Of a stretch of DNA of 11,129 nucleotides, positions 6,499 through 11,129 are shown piece after piece. The position numbers were made by a program, and so were the translations under genes. Source of the DNA: Candidatus Treponema faecavium (lineage in GTDB: Bacteria; Spirochaetota; Spirochaetia; Treponematales; Treponemataceae); the NCBI GenBank assembly GCA_019113455.1, contig DXHG01000160.1:1-11129 (forward strand), written 5' to 3'. Under the pieces are notes generated by a model. It was not told where the DNA came from. It ran no database searches and saw only the letters and a program-made list of their open reading frames with translations. Position 1 is the stretch's first letter. Each line of letters opens with the position of its first letter.

Positions 6499-6744
6499 AT
6501 GGTTAAAATCAGGCTTAAAAGATTCGGGTCAAAGAAGCGCCCGTACTATCGTATCGTGGTGCAGGATTCCCGTAAGCCGCGTGATGGAACTACTATCGAA
6601 GAGATAGGTATTTATCATCCTATCGAAGCTGAAGACAGGCAGATTGCTTTCAAAGAGGATCGCGCCCGCTATTGGCTGAGCGTAGGAGCGCAGCCCACTG
6701 ATACGGTTCGTAAGATTTTTAACAAAAAGAATTTTACGCTGTAG
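6499..6744 (+). CDS. rpsP: 30S ribosomal protein S16
   Basis: S16 is a small 30S ribosomal subunit protein involved in assembly. The 81-residue product opens with the family signature VKIRLKRFGSKKRPYYRIVVQDSRKPRDG and continues with IEEIGIYHP, as expected for a full-length S16. The ATG at 6499 is preferred over the in-frame TTG at 6487, because that TTG overlaps the ribosome site GGAGGT (6489-6494) which serves 6499. It is the first gene of the operon that continues into khpA, rimM, trmD and rplS, the same neighbourhood as in many Firmicutes and spirochaetes. Confidence 0.97.
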   Translation: MVKIRLKRFGSKKRPYYRIVVQDSRKPRDGTTIEEIGIYHPIEAEDRQIAFKEDRARYWLSVGAQPTDTVRKIFNKKNFTL

Positions 6745-6765
6745 GAAGCGGAGAAATAGTAACGA

Positions 6766-6999
6766 ATGGAAAAAGACCTGATTGAATATATCGCGAAATC
6801 ATTGGTCGACGATTCCGCCGCTGTGTCGGTAGAAGAAACCGAAGGAGAACGCGGTCCGGTATTGCAGCTGCGCGTCGCAGAAAACGATATAGGCAAGGTG
6901 ATTGGAAAATACGGACGCATTGCTAAGGCGCTGCGTACTGTATTGAGCGCTTCTTCCGGTAAAAGTGGGAAACGGTATAGTCTGGAAATACTGGACTGA
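6766..6999 (+). CDS. khpA: KH-domain RNA-binding protein KhpA (YlqC family)
   Basis: This 77-residue protein is a single KH domain. The RNA-contacting loop is the GxxG at 47-50 inside GKVIGKYGRIAKALR. MEKDLIEYIAKSLVD is a typical N-terminus of the YlqC/KhpA family. KhpA proteins bind RNA, often together with KhpB, and influence cell division and translation in Gram-positive bacteria; the role here is not shown by the sequence. It sits between rpsP and rimM, its usual place. A GGAG at 6750-6753 is 12 nt from the ATG, rather far. Its TGA overlaps the rimM ATG by one base, indicating coupled translation. Confidence 0.93.
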   Translation: MEKDLIEYIAKSLVDDSAAVSVEETEGERGPVLQLRVAENDIGKVIGKYGRIAKALRTVLSASSGKSGKRYSLEILD

Positions 7000-7577
7000 T
7001 GGAGCAGTTTGTTGTCGGGCTTATCCGCGGGCCGCATGGTCTGAAGGGTATGTTTAAAGTAGAAAGCACTTCAGGAGAATACGGCCATTTTGCCGGTATG
7101 CGTGAAGTTGCTTTGAGGAACGGCGAAACACAGCGGCACGTTGCCGTTGAATCTGTTTTGTGTAAAGCCGGAACTCTTTTAATGAAATGCGCGGGCATAG
7201 ACAGTCCTGAAGATGTCAAGCCGCTTAACGGCTGGCAGATAGTGGTGCCGCGCGAATATGCTTGTCCGCTTTCTCCGGGTGAGTATTACATACAGGATTT
7301 AATCGGGTGTTCTCTTGTATATGGGGACACCGATGACGGGCTGGAAGCAGATGCTTTGCCTGTTGTTGGCACAGTTACAGACGTATTGGAAGGCGGAGCC
7401 GGCGACCTGCTTGAGGTTTCTCTCTCCGAGAGCCGTGTGCTTCTGGACGCGGGTATTGATGCGGGAAAACGGGGAGAACCCCGTCATGTTCTGATACCGT
7501 TTAAGGATGAGTTTATTGGAACGGTCGATACCGCGGCTAAAGTGATTCGGCTGATGCACCTCTGGATTCTGGAATAG
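6999..7577 (+). CDS. rimM: Ribosome maturation factor RimM
   Basis: RimM helps mature the 30S head and binds ribosomal protein S19. The 192-residue protein has the N-terminal RimM barrel with the signature GLIRGPHGLKGMFKV (7-21) and a C-terminal PRC-barrel that begins around YYIQDLIGC (near 98) and ends with LIPFKDEFIGTVD. Length is within the family's usual range of about 170-190. The start overlaps the khpA stop (TGATG), and there is no strong independent ribosome site, so translation is likely coupled. Three bases separate its stop from trmD. Confidence 0.95.
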   Translation: MEQFVVGLIRGPHGLKGMFKVESTSGEYGHFAGMREVALRNGETQRHVAVESVLCKAGTLLMKCAGIDSPEDVKPLNGWQIVVPREYACPLSPGEYYIQDLIGCSLVYGDTDDGLEADALPVVGTVTDVLEGGAGDLLEVSLSESRVLLDAGIDAGKRGEPRHVLIPFKDEFIGTVDTAAKVIRLMHLWILE

Positions 7578-7580
7578 TCC

Positions 7581-8387
7581 ATGAAGTTTCATGTGCTGAC
7601 CTTGTTTCCTGAAATACCGCGCGCTTTTTTTGAAAGCTCAATCATGGCGAAAGCGGTTGATCGGGGACTTATTGCCTACGATTTAGTGAATATCAGGGAT
7701 TTTGCCTTTGATAAGCACAAAACCTGTGACGACAGTCCGTACGGCGGCGGCGCCGGTATGCTTATGCTGCCGGAACCGCTTGACAGAGCGCTTTCTTCTG
7801 TGGAGGCGTACCGCAAGCGCGTCATATACGTGACGCCTTCGGGAAAACCGTTTACGCAGAAAAAGGCTCTGGAACTGAGTCAGGAAACGGATCTTGTTAT
7901 TATCTGCGGCAGGTACGAAGGTATCGATCAGCGGATAATAGACCGATGGGTTGACGATGAGCTGTCTATCGGGGATTATGTGCTTTCTTCCGGTGAGATT
8001 GCCGCGTTAGTGATAATTGATGCGGTGTATCGGCTGGTAGAAGGCGTTATTTCGAGCGAATCGCTTGAAGAAGAGAGTTTTTCTGACGGGCTTCTTGAAT
8101 ATCCGCAGTATACGAGGCCGGAAGTATACCGCGGCGCAGCTGTTCCGGAAGTATTGCTTTCGGGACATCACGAAAATATCAGGAAGTGGCGGCTGCAGAA
8201 GCGGCTTGCCAAAACTTTTGCAAACAGGCCTGAGCTGATTGCGGAATGCCGCAGGGCAGGAGGCCTGACTGCGGAAGCGGAACACATGATTGAGGAAATG
8301 ACAGGGCAGGGGTGTAAGCCCGCAAAAAAACGCCGCAAGGCTTTAAATGCAGCTTTGCATACAGGAGAAGACAATGGATTTAATTAG
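7581..8387 (+). CDS. trmD: tRNA (guanine-37-N1)-methyltransferase TrmD
   Basis: TrmD uses S-adenosylmethionine to methylate G37 next to the anticodon of certain tRNAs, which prevents +1 frameshifting. The 268-residue protein carries the SPOUT trefoil-knot landmarks: LTLFPE at the start, SPYGGGAGMLM (52-62), CGRYEGIDQR (109-118) and SIGDYVLSSGE (129-139). In the last motif the usual SGGE reads SSGE, with S137 replacing a glycine close to the knot. The rest of the pattern is intact, so activity is still expected. The ribosome site is weak (translation coupled to rimM), and the 3' end overlaps rplS by 14 nt. Confidence 0.97.
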   Translation: MKFHVLTLFPEIPRAFFESSIMAKAVDRGLIAYDLVNIRDFAFDKHKTCDDSPYGGGAGMLMLPEPLDRALSSVEAYRKRVIYVTPSGKPFTQKKALELSQETDLVIICGRYEGIDQRIIDRWVDDELSIGDYVLSSGEIAALVIIDAVYRLVEGVISSESLEEESFSDGLLEYPQYTRPEVYRGAAVPEVLLSGHHENIRKWRLQKRLAKTFANRPELIAECRRAGGLTAEAEHMIEEMTGQGCKPAKKRRKALNAALHTGEDNGFN

Positions 8388-8748
8388 AACGATTGAAGAA
8401 GGACAGAAGAAATCGGATACGGGCGATTTTAAAGTCGGCGATACGGTAAAGGTACACTTTAAGATTATCGAAGGCAAAACGGAACGTATTCAGATATATG
8501 AAGGTCTCGTGATTTGTATGAAGAATTCCGGTGTGCGCAGAACATTTACAGTACGCAAGAATTCTTACGGTGTTGGCGTGGAGCGCGTGTTTCCGCTGCA
8601 TTCTCCGCGCATTGCCAAAGTGGAGCGTGTCAGACCCGGTAAGGTTCGCCGCGCCAAGCTGTACTATATCCGCGGAAAAGTGGGCAAGGCGGCAAAGATT
8701 AAGGAGCTGATCATAAAGAAAGCCGACCGCGCGCCTGCTGAAAAATAA
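8374..8748 (+). CDS. rplS: 50S ribosomal protein L19
   Basis: L19 lies at the 30S-50S interface of the ribosome. The 124-residue product has the family patterns FKVGDTVKVHFKI, RIQIYEGLVI, TVRKNSYGVGVERVFPLHSP and RRAKLYYIRGKVGKAA. The start at 8374 is chosen because AGGAG (8363-8367) lies 6 nt upstream and the protein then begins as L19 proteins do; an in-frame ATG at 8347 would add nine unrelated residues lying inside trmD. The gene overlaps the end of trmD, so its ribosome site is within trmD. The C-terminus is slightly extended. Confidence 0.97.
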   Translation: MDLIRTIEEGQKKSDTGDFKVGDTVKVHFKIIEGKTERIQIYEGLVICMKNSGVRRTFTVRKNSYGVGVERVFPLHSPRIAKVERVRPGKVRRAKLYYIRGKVGKAAKIKELIIKKADRAPAEK

Positions 8749-8755
8749 CTGGAGG

Positions 8756-8790
8756 AAAAGCCGCTTCCCGCAGCCGGAAGCGGCTTTTTT
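8756..8790 (+). terminator. Hairpin with T-run between rplS and yraN
   Basis: AGCCGCTTCC (8759-8768) pairs with GGAAGCGGCT (8776-8785) around a 7-nt loop, extended by A-T pairs to 8756/8788, with six Ts at 8785-8790. It has the shape of an intrinsic terminator for the ribosomal operon. It lies only 8 nt before the yraN start and directly after an unused GGAGG (8751-8755), so it may also act on yraN translation. Confidence 0.85.
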
Positions 8791-8798
8791 GTATACGG

Positions 8799-9194
8799 AT
8801 GGCTAAGCAGCGGCATACCAGCGAATTGGCGGCGTCAGCGGTTTTTCGCGGCAAAGCGGGAGAAGACCGCGCTGCCAAGTATTTTACTGAACACGGCTAT
8901 ACAATAGTTGAACGGAACTGGCGTATCCGCGGCGGTGAAATTGATATCATTGCGCAGTGCGGCGATACGCTTGTGTTTGTTGAAGTTAAGACGTTTCCCC
9001 GCGGATCGCTGTACACGCTTGAACAGGTGCTGGGGCAAATTAAACAACAGAAGCTGATTAAAACTGCTAAATGTTTTCTTTCTACCTATCGAAAATATAA
9101 TAGCCTGTATATCAGGTTTGATGTTTGTGTTCTGGACATGCCGGGGCTGCCGCAAGTCTGGCATATTGAGAATGCTTTTTCGGAGCTGACATAG
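8799..9194 (+). CDS. yraN: YraN/UPF0102 family endonuclease-like protein
   Basis: The 131-residue protein belongs to the YraN (UPF0102) family, which has a restriction-endonuclease-like fold and a role in DNA metabolism that is poorly defined. Family landmarks are GKAGEDRAAKYFTEHGYTIVERNWR followed by GGEIDIIA and LVFVEVKT. The putative metal and catalytic positions E47, D49, E62 and K64 are all present. The ATG at 8799 is the only usual start codon after the in-frame stop at 8739. It has no ribosome site in the normal window; the nearest, GGAGG at 8751-8755, is separated by the terminator hairpin. The following small gene overlaps its stop by one base. yraN beside rplS is common in treponemes as far as I recall. 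Confidence 0.92.
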   Translation: MAKQRHTSELAASAVFRGKAGEDRAAKYFTEHGYTIVERNWRIRGGEIDIIAQCGDTLVFVEVKTFPRGSLYTLEQVLGQIKQQKLIKTAKCFLSTYRKYNSLYIRFDVCVLDMPGLPQVWHIENAFSELT

Positions 9195-9352
9195 TGGCTG
9201 TTACTAAAAAGATGCTAAAAAAGCAAGAGTCAGAAAAGAGAGTTGCAGAACTTCAGAAAAAAATTTATGATAAACGATATATTGACGATGCGGTGCAGCG
9301 GATTGCATTTGTGCTCAGCCGCACGCTGACGTCTTCAACTACGGTAAACTGA
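9194..9352 (+). CDS. Small hypothetical protein, GTG start
   Basis: A GTG overlaps the yraN TAG by one base (TAGTG) and opens a 52-codon frame ending in TGA at 9350-9352. The product is lysine- and glutamate-rich at first (KKMLKKQESEKRVAELQKKI), predicting an amphipathic or coiled helix, then shows KRYIDDAVQRIAFVLSRTLTSS. It has no membrane segment or cysteine motif. The stop-start overlap and the neat fill of the space before the next gene argue for a real, translationally coupled gene. I cannot assign a function. The alternative is that the ATG at 9212 is the start. Confidence 0.6.
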   Translation: MAVTKKMLKKQESEKRVAELQKKIYDKRYIDDAVQRIAFVLSRTLTSSTTVN

Positions 9353-9391
9353 CACGCTTTTGGACAAGCGGTACGAGATGAAGGATTATGT

Positions 9392-9862
9392 ATGGAGCGC
9401 TCCGATAACCGGCGTCCGCGCAAACGGATTTGGCATAAAAATAAGCAAAAAAACGAGAACAGCCGCGGTGATAGGCACCACGAAAAAAAACAGCGGACAT
9501 CTTTGAAAGCACAGCAGCAGGCATATGAGAATCAGCAGGCAATTCAGGAGTTTAAGCAAAATAAACCGATATGCGCGTGCTGTGGTGAACCGATTGCGGA
9601 TATGATTTCCGCGCTTGCTGACCGGCAAACCGGTGAGCCGGTGCATTTTGACTGCGTGCTGCATAAACTGCGGGAAACAGAAAGCTTGAAAAGCGGCGAA
9701 TCGATTTCCTATATCGGGCAGGGACGGTTTGCGGTTGTGGTCTTTGAAAACCCGCATGACCTGCGCCGCTTTACCATTAAGCGTGTCATTGAATGGGAAA
9801 CCCGCGATAAGAAATATGCGTGGCGAAGCGAAATAGCTGGATTATACAGTAAAATACGCTGA
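9392..9862 (+). CDS. Conserved hypothetical protein with zinc-ribbon-like cysteines
   Basis: The 156-residue product has a very basic, glutamine-rich N-terminal 58 residues, likely disordered and able to bind nucleic acid. A cysteine/histidine cluster follows (C61-A-C63-C64-G and H85-F-D-C88) that looks like a treble-clef or zinc-ribbon site, then a compact C-terminal domain with SYIGQGRFAVVVFENP and IEWETRDKKYAWRSEIA. The pattern resembles a protein conserved in treponemes; the metal site is inferred. AAGG at 9381-9384 lies 7 nt before the ATG. It may be co-transcribed with yraN and the 52-residue gene, and it ends at a strong terminator. No function can be given. Confidence 0.8.
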   Translation: MERSDNRRPRKRIWHKNKQKNENSRGDRHHEKKQRTSLKAQQQAYENQQAIQEFKQNKPICACCGEPIADMISALADRQTGEPVHFDCVLHKLRETESLKSGESISYIGQGRFAVVVFENPHDLRRFTIKRVIEWETRDKKYAWRSEIAGLYSKIR

Positions 9863-9872
9863 CCTCTGCAAT

Positions 9873-9909
9873 AAAAAACACCCATGAAGAATCTTCATGG
9901 GTGTTTTTT
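9873..9909. terminator. Bidirectional intrinsic terminator
   Basis: Left arm 9873-9890 and right arm 9892-9909 are perfect reverse complements of 18 bases around one central base, with six As at the left and six Ts at the right. It can end transcription from the zinc-ribbon gene on the plus strand and from the tRNA on the minus strand, which converge here. Confidence 0.93.
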
Positions 9910-9920
9910 ATACAGTTCAC

Positions 9921-10005
9921 TGCCGGGAACCGGGCTTGAACCGGCACGGCTGCAATAGCCGAGGGATTTTAAGTCCCTTGTGTCTACCAATTCCACCATC
10001 CCGGC
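9921..10005 (-). tRNA. tRNA-Leu (anticodon TAA)
   Basis: Read on the minus strand, this 85-nt class II tRNA has a 7-bp acceptor stem (GCCGGGA with TCCCGGC) and discriminator A. It also has a D arm with GTGG...TTGGTAGACAC, an anticodon stem GGGA/TCCC around CTTAAAA (anticodon TAA), and a long variable arm (CGGCT/AGCCG). The T loop is TTCAAGC. It reads UUA and, by wobble, UUG leucine codons. CCA is not encoded. The plus-strand frame crossing it is not a gene. Confidence 0.97.
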
Positions 10006-10025
10006 AGATGCAATGATGTCTGTCT

Positions 10026-10054
10026 ACTATAGCTTAAAACGAGATTCTGTGCAA
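10026..10054 (-). promoter_or_regulatory. Promoter of tRNA-Leu
   Basis: On the minus strand, TTGCAC (10054-10049) and TATAGT (10031-10026) are 17 bp apart. The -10 lies 20 nt before the tRNA 5' end, which gives a short leader to be removed by RNase P. Confidence 0.8.
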
Positions 10055-10103
10055 GGGCGCTGCTGCGATATGCAGAGCGGCAGCATTTACTTTTTACAGA
10101 TAA

Positions 10104-10124
10104 GCCGCGTGCACACGCAAAACC
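10104..10124. repeat. Partial unit of the dispersed repeat
   Basis: CCGCGTGCACACGCAAAAC at 10105-10123 matches the first part of the copy at 2615 (17 of 19) and the start of the full copy 51 nt further on (GCGTGCACAC shared). The core GCGTGCACACGC is nearly palindromic. Confidence 0.55.
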
Positions 10125-10154
10125 AAAACTTCAGCAGCATTCAAAGAAAAACAG

Positions 10155-10220
10155 CCCGCGTGCACACACCGTAAACACCCCGCAGTGAACTGCAATCTGA
10201 CGTTGCACGAGCAGCGTGCA
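10155..10220. repeat. Dispersed intergenic repeat, copy B
   Basis: This is the counterpart of the copy at 2615-2678: CCCGCGTGCA, then AAACACCCCGCAG at 10173-10185 (exact), a close match through CTGCAA, and a terminal GCAGCGTG. It ends in the hairpin TGCACG (10204-10209)/CGTGCA (10215-10220). It lies between the tRNA promoter and tatD. The remaining bases up to 10295 show nothing convincing. Confidence 0.65.
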
Positions 10221-10295
10221 GAGTAAATGCCGCTGTCAGGGTGAGCAGCACGGCACGGCTTGTGCTGCATTGCGGATATGGCATATGATATGCGT

Positions 10296-11129
10296 ATGTT
10301 TTCAGATACGCATTTTCATCTTGACCATATTGCTGATACCGCGGCCGCCTGCGCCGGTTTATTTGACGCGCTTGCTGCACGGGATACGTTTTTTGCGCTT
10401 GATATAGGCACGCACTGCGATGATTTGTCAAAGCGCCTTGAGCTTGCTTCAAGCGGATTTTCTGCTCTTGCCAAGCCGGAAATCCGTGAAAAAGTGAGCC
10501 GCCTGCTGCACTTTTCCGCCGGTATCTGGCCTGCCGCAGAAGCGATTGCTGCCCGTTTTGAACAGCTTGCACTGCTGCGCCTCCAGATTGCAGCCGCCGC
10601 AAACGCCGGCGTGCAGCTTGCAGCGATTGGAGAATGCGGCATCGATCGGCACTGGAATAGGGCGGATAGGGAAAAAGCGGCGCTGACCGGCGAGCAGGAG
10701 CTTTTTTCATTGCAGCTTGAGCTTGCACGCGGGCTTGGGCTTCCTGTCGTGGTTCACTCCCGGGACGCTTTTGCAGAAACGTTTGACTGCATACGCAATA
10801 CCGGATACGACAGAGGCGTTATACACTGCTTTTCATACGGTGTTGCAGAAGCGCGCGCGTTTCTTGACCGCGGCTGGTATATTTCTTTTTCAGGTTCGGT
10901 AACATACGCAAAGAAAAAGGACCGTGAAAGCACGCGCGCGCTGCTGCGCTTTGTACCGTGTGACAGGCTGTTAGTGGAAACAGACGCGCCGTATCTGGCG
11001 CCCGTGCCTCACCGCGGCGAAGCGAATACGCCGCTTTTTATTGAACATACGTATGAGTATATTGCTCACCTGCTTGATATGCCGGCGGAGGAGCTTTCTG
11101 TGATTGTTGACCGCAATATACAGGCGTGT
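10296..11129 (+). CDS. TatD-family metal-dependent hydrolase/DNase, 3' end outside the window
   Basis: The frame stays open to the right edge (278 residues visible, no stop). Family members are TIM-barrel metal-dependent nucleases (TatD, YcfH, YjjV types) with roles in DNA degradation or repair and D-aminoacyl-tRNA processing. Metal-binding motifs are all visible: D4-T-H6-F-H8-L, G-E113-C-G-I-D117, V-V-H154-S-R-D, I-H177-C-F-S and E-T-D230-A-P-Y. Family length is about 260, so the stop should be close; the extra length is in the region before GECGID. The start is uncertain: ATGs at 10278, 10290 and 10296 are in frame and none has a good ribosome site. I chose 10296 because TatD proteins usually begin within a few residues of the DxHxH motif. 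Which TatD subgroup it belongs to cannot be told. Confidence 0.92.
   Translation, partial: MFSDTHFHLDHIADTAAACAGLFDALAARDTFFALDIGTHCDDLSKRLELASSGFSALAKPEIREKVSRLLHFSAGIWPAAEAIAARFEQLALLRLQIAAAANAGVQLAAIGECGIDRHWNRADREKAALTGEQELFSLQLELARGLGLPVVVHSRDAFAETFDCIRNTGYDRGVIHCFSYGVAEARAFLDRGWYISFSGSVTYAKKKDRESTRALLRFVPCDRLLVETDAPYLAPVPHRGEANTPLFIEHTYEYIAHLLDMPAEELSVIVDRNIQAC

Noticed and set aside
9980..10174. 64-residue plus-strand frame
   Set aside because: It begins inside the tRNA-Leu and runs through the tRNA promoter and the dispersed repeat.
10141..10728. 195-residue frame on the minus strand
   Set aside because: It is antisense to tatD, whose metal-binding motifs are all visible in the plus-strand frame.

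Overview
The window most likely comes from a spirochaete, probably a Treponema with moderate GC content. The basis is gene content and order: yajC-secD-secF, then rpsP-khpA-rimM-trmD-rplS, then yraN, two small proteins of treponemal character and a tatD-type nuclease. SecF also carries an enlarged first periplasmic domain. The genus is an inference from style and synteny and was not searched. Both ends are cut inside genes: the first gene (TPR protein) has no start in the window and the last (tatD) has no stop.

Layout, left to right. Positions 1-1595 hold the 3' part of a TPR-repeat protein. Positions 1596-2158 are non-coding and hold the most unusual structure here: a 22-bp-periodic array of 15-bp palindromes (core TTTGCCG-N-CGGCAAA) that is also one large imperfect inverted repeat centred near 1786. 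It is followed by a 15-bp perfect hairpin. A short rubredoxin gene (2159-2317) with its own extended -10 promoter comes next. A second non-coding stretch (2318-2764) holds several hairpins, one copy of a dispersed repeat and the promoter of the sec genes. yajC, secD and secF (2765-6210) form a translocase-accessory operon closed by a strong terminator.

A near-consensus promoter at 6375-6403 drives the ribosome and tRNA-modification operon rpsP-khpA-rimM-trmD-rplS, which is tightly packed with 1-14 nt overlaps and ends in a terminator hairpin. yraN follows directly with an odd Shine-Dalgarno arrangement. Then come a 52-residue GTG-start protein and a zinc-ribbon-like protein. A symmetrical bidirectional terminator separates these from a minus-strand tRNA-Leu(TAA) that has its own promoter. 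A second copy of the dispersed repeat lies before tatD.

The YajC-SecD-SecF proteins form the membrane complex that helps SecYEG pull proteins across the inner membrane. The second operon makes ribosomal proteins S16 and L19, a 30S maturation factor (RimM), the m1G37 tRNA methyltransferase and a KH RNA-binding protein. Points worth checking first are the 22-bp palindrome array, the replacement of the conserved TM4 aspartate of SecF by alanine, and the hairpin between a good Shine-Dalgarno and the yraN start.
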